Of a stretch of 64,000 bases of DNA, positions 1 through 9,462 are shown in pieces. The position numbers were made by a program, and so were the translations under genes. Source of the DNA: Mesotoga prima MesG1.Ag.4.2. GTDB taxonomy: Bacteria; Thermotogota; Thermotogae; Petrotogales; Kosmotogaceae. The notes beneath the pieces are model-generated. The model was not told the origin of the DNA, did no database searches, and saw only the letters and a list, made by a program, of their open reading frames with translations. The DNA is taken from positions 62,001 to 126,000 of the forward strand of contig NC_017934.1 in assembly GCF_000147715.2 (NCBI RefSeq). The letters are read 5' to 3'. How positions within the stretch are numbered: position 1 is the first letter of the stretch; each line of letters begins with the position of its first letter.

Positions 1-480
1 CGTATTCACGAGAGATTTCAACAGCCCGCTCTCGTTGAGAGATTCATTGAAGGAAGGGAGTTCACCGTCGGGATTGTTGGCAATGAAGTTCTTCCAATCA
101 TGGAGATAGATTTCTCGTCACTGCCAGATCACCTTGAAACCTTCTATTCCTACAGGGTGAAACAGTTTCACGGTGACGAGACGAATTACATCTGTCCCGC
201 GAAGATCTCGCGGAGAGAGGAAACAGTTATAAGAGAGTTTTCGATGAGAGTCTTCCAGGTGCTCGATCTAAAGGACTATTGTCGCATAGATTTAAAGATC
301 GACGACGAAGGTAAGATCTACTTCCTGGAGGTCAATTCCCTTCCTCTCCTTGTACCGGACTACTCCGATATCGTTAAGATGGCTGAGACCAGAGGGTGGA
401 GCTACGAAGATCTCATTAACAGAATCGTCGCTTCAGCAATCCGTAGATATGGAATCGGGAAAGAAAATGGAAGAGTATAA
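1..480 (+). CDS. D-alanine--D-alanine ligase-like ATP-grasp protein (C-terminal part)
   Basis: The reading frame is open from the first base, so the gene begins outside the window and only about 159 C-terminal residues are seen. They look like the ATP-grasp catalytic half of D-Ala-D-Ala ligase relatives: an E-R-F-I-E-G-R-E-F-T-V strand-loop early on, then R-I-D-L-K-I-D, and the metal-binding stretch F-L-E-V-N-S-L-P in the last third. Genuine Ddl enzymes usually have N-x-x-P-G there; here it is P-L-L, so the acceptor amino acid may differ and I do not assign ddl. It overlaps the following amidohydrolase gene by 14 bases, suggesting translational coupling. The two could act together on a peptide or amino-acid conjugate, but that is inference. 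Confidence 0.8.
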   Translation, partial: RIHERFQQPALVERFIEGREFTVGIVGNEVLPIMEIDFSSLPDHLETFYSYRVKQFHGDETNYICPAKISRREETVIREFSMRVFQVLDLKDYCRIDLKIDDEGKIYFLEVNSLPLLVPDYSDIVKMAETRGWSYEDLINRIVASAIRRYGIGKENGRV

Positions 481-1753
481 AGAGATCCTAGATTACATAA
501 GGCAGGTTCCGGTGATCGACACACATGAACACCTGGTCCATTCTGAAGATTTGCTCCAGGGGCGCGACGATGTTCTTCAAGAGTTTCTCATTCACTACAT
601 GAGCTCCGACCTGATCTCTTCGGGGCTCTGCCCGGAGGTTCTGGCCATCGCTAGAGATAGTGAGAGAGATCTCGTCTACCGATGGAAGCTAATTGAAGAT
701 TACTGGGAGTTCTGCAGGCACACCGGCTACGCTAGGGCTCTAGATGATTCGATAAGAGAGATATACGGGATCGACGGAATAAGGGGTTCAACAATAGAGG
801 AGCTAGGAGAGAAATTCAGGGAGGCAAACAGACCGGGGCACATGAGAGAGATCCTGAAGGATTTATGTAACATAGAACTCGCGATAATTGATCCATGGAC
901 GGGCCGATTCGAGTGCGACAGGAGCCTTTTCAGAAGGGTCTGGCAACCACAAAACTACATAATTCCCATGCCTCCGGAATTCGATATAGTAGGTTGGCTG
1001 GAGGAGACCTACGCCGTAGAAATCAGATCGCTCAACGACTGGCTCAAAGTCTTCGAAATGGAGTTAGACGAGAATATTTCGAACGGCATCGTCGGTCTGA
1101 AGAGCGTTCTGGCGTATCATAGGCCGATTAGATTTGAAGAAGTAAGTCTAGACGATGCCGCAACTGCATTTCGTAAGGCCCTTGAAGAAAGGGGAAGAAG
1201 AAGGCCCGATCGTAACAGAGGCCTCTTGATTCCCGAAATAGTGCAGGATTATGTGATGCATTACATACTTTCCGTGGCAAATGAACGGGGTCTTTTCATT
1301 CAGTTTCACACCGGGTTTCTCGAAGGTAATCGTGGAATACTGAGTAATTCTAATCCCGAACTACTAGAAAATCTCTTTTCAAAATATCCGCGCGTGAAAT
1401 TCGATCTCTTTCACATAGGATATCCTTACTGGGGAGTCACTGCGGCTCTTGCCAAGACCTATCCAAACGTCTTCATCGACATGTGCTGGTCTCACATCAT
1501 ATCGCCAGTTTCTGCGCGGAACGCTTTGAGCGATTTTCTGGATGCGGTACCGTTCAACAAGATTTCCGGTTTTGGCGGGGACTATGCAATCGTTGACGCG
1601 ATCTACGGCCATCTCAAGATCGCGAGAGAAAACATCGCCCGGGTTCTTGCGGATAAGATAGGAGATAGTACTCTTACTGTTTCACAGGCGGTAAGAATTG
1701 CCGAACGGCTTCTCCATGACAATCCGAAAGAAATCCTCCTTAACAATCTTTGA
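467..1753 (+). CDS. Amidohydrolase family protein (metal-dependent, TIM barrel)
   Basis: A protein of about 428 residues with amidohydrolase-2 type metal ligands in order: D-T-H-E-H-L near residue 20, F-H-T-G around residue 290, F-H-I-G about 35 residues later, and G-F-G-G-D-Y toward the C-terminus. Members of this superfamily hydrolyse or decarboxylate ring or amide substrates in the cytoplasm; the substrate here is unknown. The frame is open further upstream inside the preceding gene, but the family motif starts just after ATG 467, which has a GGGAAAG purine stretch before it; ATG 449 is the alternative. It is coupled to the ATP-grasp gene before it. The next (broken) nucleotidyltransferase gene starts 56 bases downstream. 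Confidence 0.8.
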   Translation: MEEYKEILDYIRQVPVIDTHEHLVHSEDLLQGRDDVLQEFLIHYMSSDLISSGLCPEVLAIARDSERDLVYRWKLIEDYWEFCRHTGYARALDDSIREIYGIDGIRGSTIEELGEKFREANRPGHMREILKDLCNIELAIIDPWTGRFECDRSLFRRVWQPQNYIIPMPPEFDIVGWLEETYAVEIRSLNDWLKVFEMELDENISNGIVGLKSVLAYHRPIRFEEVSLDDAATAFRKALEERGRRRPDRNRGLLIPEIVQDYVMHYILSVANERGLFIQFHTGFLEGNRGILSNSNPELLENLFSKYPRVKFDLFHIGYPYWGVTAALAKTYPNVFIDMCWSHIISPVSARNALSDFLDAVPFNKISGFGGDYAIVDAIYGHLKIARENIARVLADKIGDSTLTVSQAVRIAERLLHDNPKEILLNNL

Positions 1754-1809
1754 TCTGTGAAGCAGTCTCAGCAAATACCTTTTTGGAGAATAAGAAGTGT
1801 GGAGATTAT

Positions 1810-2522
1810 TTGACACATGAGGAGAGGTTCAACCTGGTTCTGGAGATTTCCGGAAAGCTTTCAAGAGAGATGAAGGGCAATCTGATTTGCTTCTGGCTGT
1901 TGGTTCTACCTCAAGAGGGACCGATACTCACTGGTCCGATCTAGAAATGCTTATGATTACCAAAGAAGAGGTCCCAAAGAAAACCTTTCTGAAAGGCTTG
2001 GTCCCGGTCACTACAAATTCGATAACTGAAAAGATACTCTGCGGAATACTCGAGGAACCGGGAGTTGAATGGCCATTCTATGCTGGACTCGTAAAGAACC
2101 TTGTCGTACTGGAGGGCGATGCATCGAAGCCCGAACAGTATTATGATCTTGCTCGCAGTGTTCCTGAAGAAAAGTTCAGGAGGGCCTTGAAGGAGAATCT
2201 CTCGGAGCTCGTATTCGAGTCGTGCGGGAGAATCTTCTCCTGCATTGCAAGGAAGAGATACGAGGATGTTTACTGCGCAGTGATAGAGACCCTGCTAGAA
2301 ATGAAAACCGTTCTTTGCCTTTTGAAATGTACTCACGTTAACCATGACTACTTCGAAGGGCTGCAGGAGAGTTTCAAGTTCAGAAAGTTGCCAGAACGAT
2401 ATCCCGTCCTGGCAACCAGATTATGGAGGAGCAGAAGTCCATTCGACATTGCAAACTACTCGAGAGATCTCTTTAGGAACTATCTCTCTCTCTTGAGAGA
2501 AGAACGGCTTCTTCAGAAATGA
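1810..2522 (+). pseudogene. Nucleotidyltransferase-domain protein, frameshifted near its start
   Basis: The second frame carries G-S-T-S-R-G-T-D followed by S-D-L-E-M, the Pol-beta-type nucleotidyltransferase signature (G-S-x-x-R-G-x-x-x-S-D-x-E) of kanamycin-nucleotidyltransferase-like proteins. The usual N-terminal lead, T-H-E-E-R-F-N-L-V-L-E-I, sits just upstream in another frame, starting at a TTG (1810) with GGAG five bases before it. Adding one G to the GGG run at about 1875-1877 joins the two frames smoothly into a protein of about 238 residues. So this is either a recent one-base deletion or a sequencing error. If the shift is real, translation from TTG 1887 would start inside the catalytic loop and lack the N-terminal helix. 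Confidence 0.7.
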
Positions 2523-2572
2523 CAGAGTCTACTTACGAACATAACGCCTGATTGTATGAAAACCCCCACGAT

Positions 2573-4390
2573 TTACGGCACGTAACCGGTATCTGTGACC
2601 CACAAACTGATGTTGTCGAACATGACATACGAATAGTTGTAATTACTGGTGGACATTCTTACCCCATTTGTTCCAGAGGGAACCGGTGTGAAAGAAAAAC
2701 TCCTCTTGAACGTTCCATCTACATATACTGCCGCGCCACCCGTTGACATATTGAAGACCACTTTGACTCTATACCAGATTCCCGGACCAATATCCATTAC
2801 TCTTTCCGAGTGATAGGAGCCGCCCTCTTGTGTCCAGCAGACGATGGCTCTCTTTCCATCAAGATAGCCTATTCCTGTATACGCTAGCGAGTTGTTAGGA
2901 CCGATCCAGCCCCACCTTGGAATTGAGGTTGAGGCTAGTCTGACATCGTATTCCAGATAGCCTAGTTTGAATGGATCTACCTTTGGAGTGTATACGACGC
3001 TGTAACCGTTTCCACCGTAAAAAGCAATTACCTTTCCATGGCCGGCGATCTCTGTGATTATGGGGTTTGTAACGCTGCCGTACTCCTGGTAATACCACGG
3101 TCCAAATGAGCTGACGATTGAACCTGCAGAATATGATTCGAAATTCTCGACAAAGGCTTGCGTCGGTGCAGTACGGAAACGCCATACCGGTCCGGTCGTT
3201 GAGGCTCCCTTGTTGTCCTTCGCCACTATCTGCCAGTAATAATAAGTAGAGCTGTTGAGAGAGCCGGTCGAATACGTTCTGGTGCTTGTATTTGTTTTAA
3301 AGCTCAGCGCCGCAGGAGAGAGACCGAAGTATACGTCGTACGTGACCGGATCACCGTCCGGATCTCCTCCAAACCACGTCAGGGTCAAAGCGGCAGGCTG
3401 TGTCATTGCATTGTTTGCCGGCAAGGGTTTCCCGGGGACGTTTGGAGGATTATTGATGTGGCTCGCGTTGATATTTATCTCGACAGTCTGATCGGTCACC
3501 CCTCCGTTTCCATCGTTTGCCCTGATGGTCGCGTTTCTTGTGCCCGAATCGCTCAGTGCAGGAGAGTAAGTAAACGTACTACCGGTTACTGAACCGACAC
3601 CTGCTACCTTTGAAAAAGAGATCGCATCTCCGTCGGGATCGTACGCGAAGAGTGCCACGTCGAGCGTGAGAGTCTTTCCGGCGGTGACATATTGCGGAGA
3701 GGGTATAGAGAGCTCCGGAACTCTGTTCTTGTTGGTCACGGTCACCTGGAAACTCGTCGTTGCAGTTGCGCCTTTCGAATCAATCGCCCTGAGTTCTACG
3801 TTATACACTGCAGCCTCTTCAAAATTCATTGCGGCTTCTTCATAGGAAGGAGTGTATTCGTAGTTGTTGCCGTCGATTTCTCCCGGCCCTTCGGGTATAT
3901 CGAAGGCCAGGGCATCTCCGTCGGGATCGCTGGCGTAAGTCGTTAGAAGTATCGTAAGAGTGGAACCCTCCTGTACTGTCTTGTCGGGAACAGTCAACCA
4001 GACCGGGGGATCATTTTCCGGTGTTACGGTCACGTTGAAGTTCTCGCTTGCCGCTCCTCCCTTCCCGTCATTTGCAGTGATTGTGACGGCATAGACTGCC
4101 GACTCTTCGAAATCCGTAGAGGCTTCGCCTATTCCCGGGGAGTATGAGTAAACCCCTCCCGCGGAAATACTTCCTTTGCCCGATAAAGAGAAACTTAGAG
4201 AGTTGCCGTCGGGGTCGGACACGTGGTCGGAGAGAGTTATTTCGAGAGTCTCCGTTTCTTCCACGCTTCTGTCTCCTACCGGCAAGTTCCATACAGGGTC
4301 GTTGTTTTCAGGATTGCGAGGACATGCGGTAAGTAAGAGAATGATCAAGATACTTAAAAGCAGTACAAGACGGTTCCTTTTCACTACCAT
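2573..4390 (-). CDS. Surface lipoprotein with cadherin/Ig-like repeats, FnIII and a C-terminal lectin-like domain
   Basis: The 605-residue protein starts with a lipoprotein signal peptide ending L-L-T-A-C (Cys23), so it is probably lipid-anchored at the cell surface. Three repeats of about 95 residues follow (roughly 31-310). Each has a D-P-D-G calcium-type loop and the phrase E-E-A-A/S-V-Y-x-V, typical of dystroglycan/cadherin-like modules. A fibronectin-III-like segment (about 316-410) has a fourth D-P-D-G and the phrase Y-Y-Y-W-Q-I-V-A-K-D. The last 190 residues (F-V-E-N-F-E-S-Y onward) resemble a concanavalin/LamG-type beta sandwich. The ATG has GGGGAGGTG upstream. The architecture suggests adhesion or polysaccharide binding; no catalytic residues are evident. 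It is monocistronic and convergent with the nucleotidyltransferase. Confidence 0.75.
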   Translation of the reverse strand: MVVKRNRLVLLLSILIILLLTACPRNPENNDPVWNLPVGDRSVEETETLEITLSDHVSDPDGNSLSFSLSGKGSISAGGVYSYSPGIGEASTDFEESAVYAVTITANDGKGGAASENFNVTVTPENDPPVWLTVPDKTVQEGSTLTILLTTYASDPDGDALAFDIPEGPGEIDGNNYEYTPSYEEAAMNFEEAAVYNVELRAIDSKGATATTSFQVTVTNKNRVPELSIPSPQYVTAGKTLTLDVALFAYDPDGDAISFSKVAGVGSVTGSTFTYSPALSDSGTRNATIRANDGNGGVTDQTVEININASHINNPPNVPGKPLPANNAMTQPAALTLTWFGGDPDGDPVTYDVYFGLSPAALSFKTNTSTRTYSTGSLNSSTYYYWQIVAKDNKGASTTGPVWRFRTAPTQAFVENFESYSAGSIVSSFGPWYYQEYGSVTNPIITEIAGHGKVIAFYGGNGYSVVYTPKVDPFKLGYLEYDVRLASTSIPRWGWIGPNNSLAYTGIGYLDGKRAIVCWTQEGGSYHSERVMDIGPGIWYRVKVVFNMSTGGAAVYVDGTFKRSFSFTPVPSGTNGVRMSTSNYNYSYVMFDNISLWVTDTGYVP

Positions 4391-5360
4391 CTATAACACC
4401 TCCCCGGATTTGGCCGTTCTTAGGGTTTACGGAAGACTTCATTCTCTCTTCACAGTCTATTTCTCGAAAGGAATAAATCATCTTTCCGGCCAAAGACTCA
4501 CCGATTAAGAAAAGAAGATGCGATTATTTCTAATGAGGATTTTAGATATCTCTATGCCTGTAATTTTGACGAATAATCCGGTCATGAAATAATTAGGGAA
4601 TGAAATCTTCATACTGCTCACCATCGATTTCCGATTCTGGTATTCGTAAATAGACTGTTCATCTAACATAATGGTCTCTGAAGCTAGAGTTTCGAACAAA
4701 AATATCGAAAAATGGCGGATACATGAATGAAGATATATTGCAAATTGAGGCAAATGCCGGAACTGACAATCTGCAGCAATCAGATAATCGGGCTTCGATT
4801 CTCACCATCACTCCTCATTACTGCTCATCATTACCTACATAATCTTCTCTGGAGATCTATCATCCTGTTCCTTAGTTCCAGAATCAGCTAAAATTCTCGC
4901 GTCTCTTCAGTCCCGCCATCTCACTTATTCTCTCGATTTTTAACTAAGAACTAAGAACATGGACAGGTAGCGTCAAGACTAAGAACCGCTTTTCTCTCTT
5001 GCGAGACCCTACGCCCTACAACCCTAGACCCGGTTCTTCCTTCAAAGACACCCTCCGCCACTACGTGGCCCTCCTCCCTCAAGGGAGGATTTAAGATCAG
5101 GATCATCAGGATTCGAATACGAACTCATGCAAGAAACAGCTAATTAATGGTATTTAACTCACTTATTTATGTGCAATGATGAGCTTTTCAGGGATGTGGA
5201 AATCCCAGGATCGACTGAAGTTAAAACGTTTAGATTCAGAATTCCAAGCTCTGGCACAATGCTCCTCTCTTCTCAGACTCTCACAATCCTTCCTGATCAG
5301 TTCAGCAAAGGCTATAATCAGGTTGTCTAGCTTGAAACAAAATTGAGCAGAGGTGAGCAG
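4391..5360. other. Long intergenic region with a repeat fragment
   Basis: About 970 bases between the divergent lipoprotein and methyltransferase-like genes. I see no gene with a ribosome binding site. Around 4935-5000 are low-complexity words of the type AAGAACTAAGAAC, which recur in the other repeat-rich gaps, and 5049-5098 is a copy of the two-hairpin element described separately. The remaining A/T-rich part (about 4500-4900) shows no convincing structure. Confidence 0.6.
5049..5098 (+). repeat. Two-hairpin element, type 2 copy
   Basis: CACCCTCC, then hairpin GCCAC-TAC-GTGGC, then hairpin CCTCCC-TCAA-GGGAGG, ending ATTTAAGATC. The same element recurs near 32875, 33573 and (inverted) 60402, and with different but paired stems near 32645, 33343 and 60631. 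Confidence 0.85.
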
Positions 5361-6572
5361 ATGACATCGCGTGAAAGAATCCTTACCGCTTTGGACCACA
5401 ACGAACCTGACCGCGTTCCCATCGATCTGGGAGGAATGAGGTCGACTGGTATTCATGCTAAAGCTTACAGGAGGTTTGTCGATTATCTCGGTTACCGTGA
5501 TCTTCCAGTAAAGGTTTTCGATGTTCATCAGATGCTTGCCTTTGTCGATGATGAGATCAGAAGAGAAGTCCATTCCGATGCGATCGAACTCAAGAGACTG
5601 AATGGAGGCTTTGAAACTCGAATCGATTCCTGGAACGGGCGAAACATCTTTGATGATGGATCGAGATACCTCTTTCCAGATGGATTCGACCCGAAAGTGA
5701 AAGAGGACGGTTCACTCGTAATCGAGAGGGACGGTGTCGAAGTTGCTGCAATGCCCCGGGGCGGCCACTACTTCGACAGGAGCTACTTTCCCCTGGCCCA
5801 TGCCGGGAGAAAAGAGGAGATCTCGGCCCTTGTTATGCCAAGATTGACTGGCGAGGAAATCGAGTTCTTGAAGGCTCAGCTCACGGGAATACGCGAATCG
5901 ACAGACTGCGCCGTGATCGGGGCTTTCGGGGGGAACTTCCTTGAGGCCGGCCATTCAATGTTCGGGTACCAGGAGTTCATGGAGAGGCTCATTACCGATC
6001 GGCCTCTCATGGAGTTCTTTCTTGACCGTCTTCTAGAGACCTATCTTGTAGATCTGGAGAAGTATCTCTCTGCCCTGGGAGACGATATAGATATTATTCA
6101 GATCGGCGACGATTACGGCACCCAGGAGAACACCGCGATATCGCCACGAATTTTCAGATCTATCTTCAAACCTAGACTTAAGACCCTGTGCGACTTCATT
6201 CATAGGAAGAAACCCGATCTTTTCATCTTTCTTCACTCCTGCGGGTCTGTCTATACCTTCATACCAGATTTCATAGAAGTCGGTGTTCAGATACTGAATC
6301 CGGTTCAGACCAACGCGAAGAATATGGAGCCGGAAAGGCTGAAGAATGAATTCGGAAGAGATATCGTCTTCTGGGGAGGGGGATGCGATACACAGCACGT
6401 CCTGCCTTTCGGAACACTAAAGGACCTTGAGGACGATATTCGCCGCCGCATCGACATTTTTTCTCCTGGGGGAGGCTTCGTTTTTTCTCCCATCCACAAC
6501 ATTCAGGCCGAAGTACCACCCGAAAAGATCTTCAGACTTTTCGAGTGCGCATACGAATACGGTTCTCAATAA
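5361..6572 (+). CDS. Uroporphyrinogen decarboxylase-fold methyltransferase-like protein
   Basis: A 403-residue member of the UroD/MtaA/CmuA fold group, whose anaerobic members move methyl groups between corrinoid proteins and thiol or folate acceptors. It begins T-S-R-E-R-I-L-T-A-L-D-H-x-E-P-D-R-V-P, the classic opening of this group. Later it has F-L-H-S-C-G (H-x-C zinc-site type) and G-G-G-C-D-T-Q. ATG 5361 is chosen over the upstream TTG (5343) because AGAGGTG lies six bases before it. It is transcribed alone, convergent with the three-gene activator/methyltransferase series to its right. I infer corrinoid methyl transfer rather than haem synthesis because two more paralogs, an activator and a corrinoid protein lie within 9 kb. 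Confidence 0.8.
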   Translation: MTSRERILTALDHNEPDRVPIDLGGMRSTGIHAKAYRRFVDYLGYRDLPVKVFDVHQMLAFVDDEIRREVHSDAIELKRLNGGFETRIDSWNGRNIFDDGSRYLFPDGFDPKVKEDGSLVIERDGVEVAAMPRGGHYFDRSYFPLAHAGRKEEISALVMPRLTGEEIEFLKAQLTGIRESTDCAVIGAFGGNFLEAGHSMFGYQEFMERLITDRPLMEFFLDRLLETYLVDLEKYLSALGDDIDIIQIGDDYGTQENTAISPRIFRSIFKPRLKTLCDFIHRKKPDLFIFLHSCGSVYTFIPDFIEVGVQILNPVQTNAKNMEPERLKNEFGRDIVFWGGGCDTQHVLPFGTLKDLEDDIRRRIDIFSPGGGFVFSPIHNIQAEVPPEKIFRLFECAYEYGSQ

Positions 6573-6617
6573 TACCCGCTGAAGAAACTGCTCTTGTTCT
6601 AGACTTGAGACGTTTTG

Positions 6618-7574
6618 CTACGAACGATAATTTCTGCCGGCTCTGAAGAAGGCTGAGATGTTTTCTGGAGGTGTCTCCAGTGGGATGTCACACCCGGAAC
6701 TTAAAATGAAGTTGGGTACGTCCTTCATTTTCTCTAGAAGTTTTTCAGTCTCTCTTTCGACTTCCTCTTCATTTGACTGAAGAAAGACCTTAACAGGATC
6801 TATGTTTCCAATGATGAAAACATTCTCGGGGACTCTCTCCGCTGCAGCCTTCAGGTCCACCATGCTGTCGAGGCTCAATCCGTAGGCGCCGCTGGCGCCC
6901 ATAGGTTCTACTATGTGTTCCGTGTCTCCACAGATGTGATAAATCAAAGGTTTTGAAAGCTCGGATCTTAGCCTTTCAAAATAGGGAAGCGCAAAACGTT
7001 TAAACTGTCTCTTAGACAAAAGCACCGCCGTCGGTTCGAGAACGGCTATCATGTCTGCGCCGTGGTCGATTAGCGCTTTCGAATATTCACTTACAACCCT
7101 TGAGGAGAAGTCAATTACGCTCTCTGCAAAAGCCGGATCTTCTATCAGTTTCATACAGAGGTCTGTAACCCCAACCAACTCTCCTGCGAGGCTAAGTGGG
7201 CCTATAACGTAGCTGCCCCTCTTTCCCGGCAGTTCTCTTGCCATTTTATCCGCAACCTCTGTGAAGACCCTCATTCTCCCGGATACGCCGCTCCAGGAGT
7301 TTACCACTGAGGACAGCTCGTCCGGTCCCTTTATTGGATGTTCCTTCACGTAGGGATTGTTATCCTCGGGGAAGCCGACTTCCAGTCCTAACGCCTCGGC
7401 TTCGACCGTCAGATCCATCATGAAGAAGATCCCGTCTGGCTGAAACTCCTCCATAAGCTTGGTCAAAGAGCTAAACTGGATTTTCGCGTTTGTGAGATTC
7501 TCTTTGAGCTTCGTTCCCGTCAGCCTTGCGCCCGGCGCGCCGAGCAAAGGTATGATTGATCTATTGAAGGCCAT
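6618..7574 (-). CDS. MtaA/MtbA-like UroD-fold methyltransferase
   Basis: The 318-residue protein has the zinc-site pattern of methylcobamide:thiol methyltransferases: H-I-C-G-D-T around residue 215 and S-S-G-C-D-I-P-L-E-T-P-P near the C-terminus (H-x-C ... C). In methanogens such proteins pass the methyl from a corrinoid protein to coenzyme M. Thermotogae are not known to make coenzyme M, so the acceptor here is open. Its ATG begins three bases after the stop of the RACo-like gene, with AGGGAGGG as ribosome binding site overlapping that gene's end, so the two are coupled. It is the last gene of the leftward operon beginning at 11253. Confidence 0.8.
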   Translation of the reverse strand: MAFNRSIIPLLGAPGARLTGTKLKENLTNAKIQFSSLTKLMEEFQPDGIFFMMDLTVEAEALGLEVGFPEDNNPYVKEHPIKGPDELSSVVNSWSGVSGRMRVFTEVADKMARELPGKRGSYVIGPLSLAGELVGVTDLCMKLIEDPAFAESVIDFSSRVVSEYSKALIDHGADMIAVLEPTAVLLSKRQFKRFALPYFERLRSELSKPLIYHICGDTEHIVEPMGASGAYGLSLDSMVDLKAAAERVPENVFIIGNIDPVKVFLQSNEEEVERETEKLLEKMKDVPNFILSSGCDIPLETPPENISAFFRAGRNYRS

Positions 7575-7577
7575 TGC

Positions 7578-9356
7578 TTATCCCTCCCTTAAGGCAAGAT
7601 TGTCAACGAAAATCTCGTTGAAATCCTTTCTGCCAGATAGTTCAACGTAGTATATGATGTTGCTAAGATTCTCCGCTCTCTCTCGAATCCCGCTGTCCAG
7701 AACTGCCAGAACTGCACCGAGACCGGCCGCATTACCGACGGGTGAAACTCTTTCGACTGGGACATTGGGAAGCATGCCTATTCGCAGAGCGTTCTCGGGG
7801 TCGATGTAGTTCCCGAAGGCTCCGGCAAGTAAAATCCTGTCGATGTCTCGTGTCTCGATGCCGGCCCGGTCCATCAAGATGGATACTCCCGCTCGAATGG
7901 CTGCCTTTGCAAGCTGCACTTCACGAATATCTCTCTTGTTTATACGCACTATGCCCGCAGGGCCTTCAAGCTCGAAGTACTCTCCTTTGATTCGTCCCGA
8001 TTCAGTAAGAATACCGGCACCTATCATTACGGCAATCGCGTCTATCAGTCCCGAACCACAGATTCCAGAAGCATTCGAACCATTTACCGTACTGAACCCG
8101 ATACCTTCTCCATTGAGCCATACATGATCGACCGCTCCCGGCCTGGCAATAGTTCCCTGACTAATATTGCCTCCTTCGAATGCCGGACCTGCCGCTGTGG
8201 AGCAGGCGAAGATTCTGTCGCCCTTTTTGAGGGCCATCTCCCCGTTGGTCCCGATGTCTACGAGGAGAACGTTGCCGGAATCTTCGATAAATCCCGACGA
8301 AAGAATACCGGCTGTGATGTCCGAGCCAACATAGGCGGAGATTCCCGGCATTATGTAGATTTTCGAATTTGGAATGGACTCTTCTAGATCCAATTCCCGT
8401 GACTCGAATACCTTTCCTCCCGTGAATACCGGTATGAAAGGGGAGGAGGCGATTCTCTCGGGGCTTATTCCAAGAAGGATGTGGATCATTGTCGTGTTTC
8501 CCACTATCGAAGTATCGTAGATCCTTTCCTTCGATACTTCGCTTTCCTTGCAAAGATCGTCGATCAGCTTATTGAGTGTTTTCAAAACTGCTATTCTCAG
8601 TTCATCGATTCCTTCGGCTCTCTTTATTGTGTAATCTATCCTGGAAATGACATCCTGGCCATATGAAGACTGGGGATTTGGGGCAGATCGAACAGCAAGA
8701 ATCTCTCCCGACTTGAGATCCGCCAGGTAAACTGCGAGAGTTGTCGTGCCGATGTCGATAGCGACGCCGAAGATCCCTCTTTCGTCAGAGAAAGGTAGTA
8801 TGTCTATTACTTCACTTCCGTACATGACGGCCCGGCCTCTGTAATCTATCTCCCTAATAATATGGGGAAGCCTTCTCAGTAGATTCAGTCTGTCAATCCG
8901 GGGCTTTTCTGTAACGAGAGCACTGATCAGTCTTGAATAGTCTGAAGCCTGGTCATGGATATCCGGCCTTGAAAGAGAAAACTCTTCGAGTCTAACCAAT
9001 GGGGATATCTCTCGCATCAAGGCCTTCGGAAGAGGCGGTTTGGAAACTGCAGAATCCACTGCCGGATCCTCCGTTTTGACTCTGACATCGGTCATGACTT
9101 TGAACTGGCAGCTCAGCCTGTATCCGGCCGCAATCTCGTCTCGTGTCAGAAGTCTTGCCTCGGTAAGGGTTAGTGGGAAGGCCTCGCTTCCTTCAGCTAC
9201 AAGGGCCTTGCACTTTCCGCAGTTCCCCCTTCCCCCGCATACGGCACTTATGGGCTGAGACTCCCTTCTCAAAACATCGAGCAGAATCTCGCCTCTCTTT
9301 GCCGTCACCGTTCTTTGCGAAGGCAGGAATATGACCTTATGCACAGCTTCTTTCAT
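7578..9356 (-). CDS. RACo-like corrinoid activation protein (2Fe-2S ferredoxin + ASKHA ATPase)
   Basis: 592 residues in two parts. The first 100 hold a plant-type ferredoxin domain with C-G-G-R-G-N-C-G-K-C and a fourth cysteine in R-L-S-C-Q-F. After a linker comes a DUF4445/ASKHA ATPase region with I-D-I-G-T-T-T (phosphate loop), a second D-I-G-T-N-G-E, G-I-C-G-S-G-L-I-D and L-L-A-G-A-F-G-N-Y-I-D. Proteins of this build use ATP hydrolysis to drive the low-potential electron that returns inactive Co(II) corrinoid to Co(I). Its place between a MetH-activation-like gene and an MtaA-like gene fits that role. The likely partner is the corrinoid protein at 14294-14926. Confidence 0.88.
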   Translation of the reverse strand: MKEAVHKVIFLPSQRTVTAKRGEILLDVLRRESQPISAVCGGRGNCGKCKALVAEGSEAFPLTLTEARLLTRDEIAAGYRLSCQFKVMTDVRVKTEDPAVDSAVSKPPLPKALMREISPLVRLEEFSLSRPDIHDQASDYSRLISALVTEKPRIDRLNLLRRLPHIIREIDYRGRAVMYGSEVIDILPFSDERGIFGVAIDIGTTTLAVYLADLKSGEILAVRSAPNPQSSYGQDVISRIDYTIKRAEGIDELRIAVLKTLNKLIDDLCKESEVSKERIYDTSIVGNTTMIHILLGISPERIASSPFIPVFTGGKVFESRELDLEESIPNSKIYIMPGISAYVGSDITAGILSSGFIEDSGNVLLVDIGTNGEMALKKGDRIFACSTAAGPAFEGGNISQGTIARPGAVDHVWLNGEGIGFSTVNGSNASGICGSGLIDAIAVMIGAGILTESGRIKGEYFELEGPAGIVRINKRDIREVQLAKAAIRAGVSILMDRAGIETRDIDRILLAGAFGNYIDPENALRIGMLPNVPVERVSPVGNAAGLGAVLAVLDSGIRERAENLSNIIYYVELSGRKDFNEIFVDNLALREG

Positions 9357-9462
9357 TATTTATCTTCTCTCCTCATCGGTATCCTCTATTCTATTTAGCC
9401 TATCCCTTCACTCGATAGCTACACTGCAGCGGGCTCTTTGTTGGCGGCAAGATTGGGCCATT

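Noticed and set aside
4505-4753. Possible 82-residue minus-strand gene
   Set aside because: No ribosome binding site, no recognisable motif, A/T-rich composition typical of non-coding DNA.
5163-5573. 136-residue minus-strand frame overlapping the methyltransferase start
   Set aside because: More than half lies antisense to a well-supported gene and it has no start signal.
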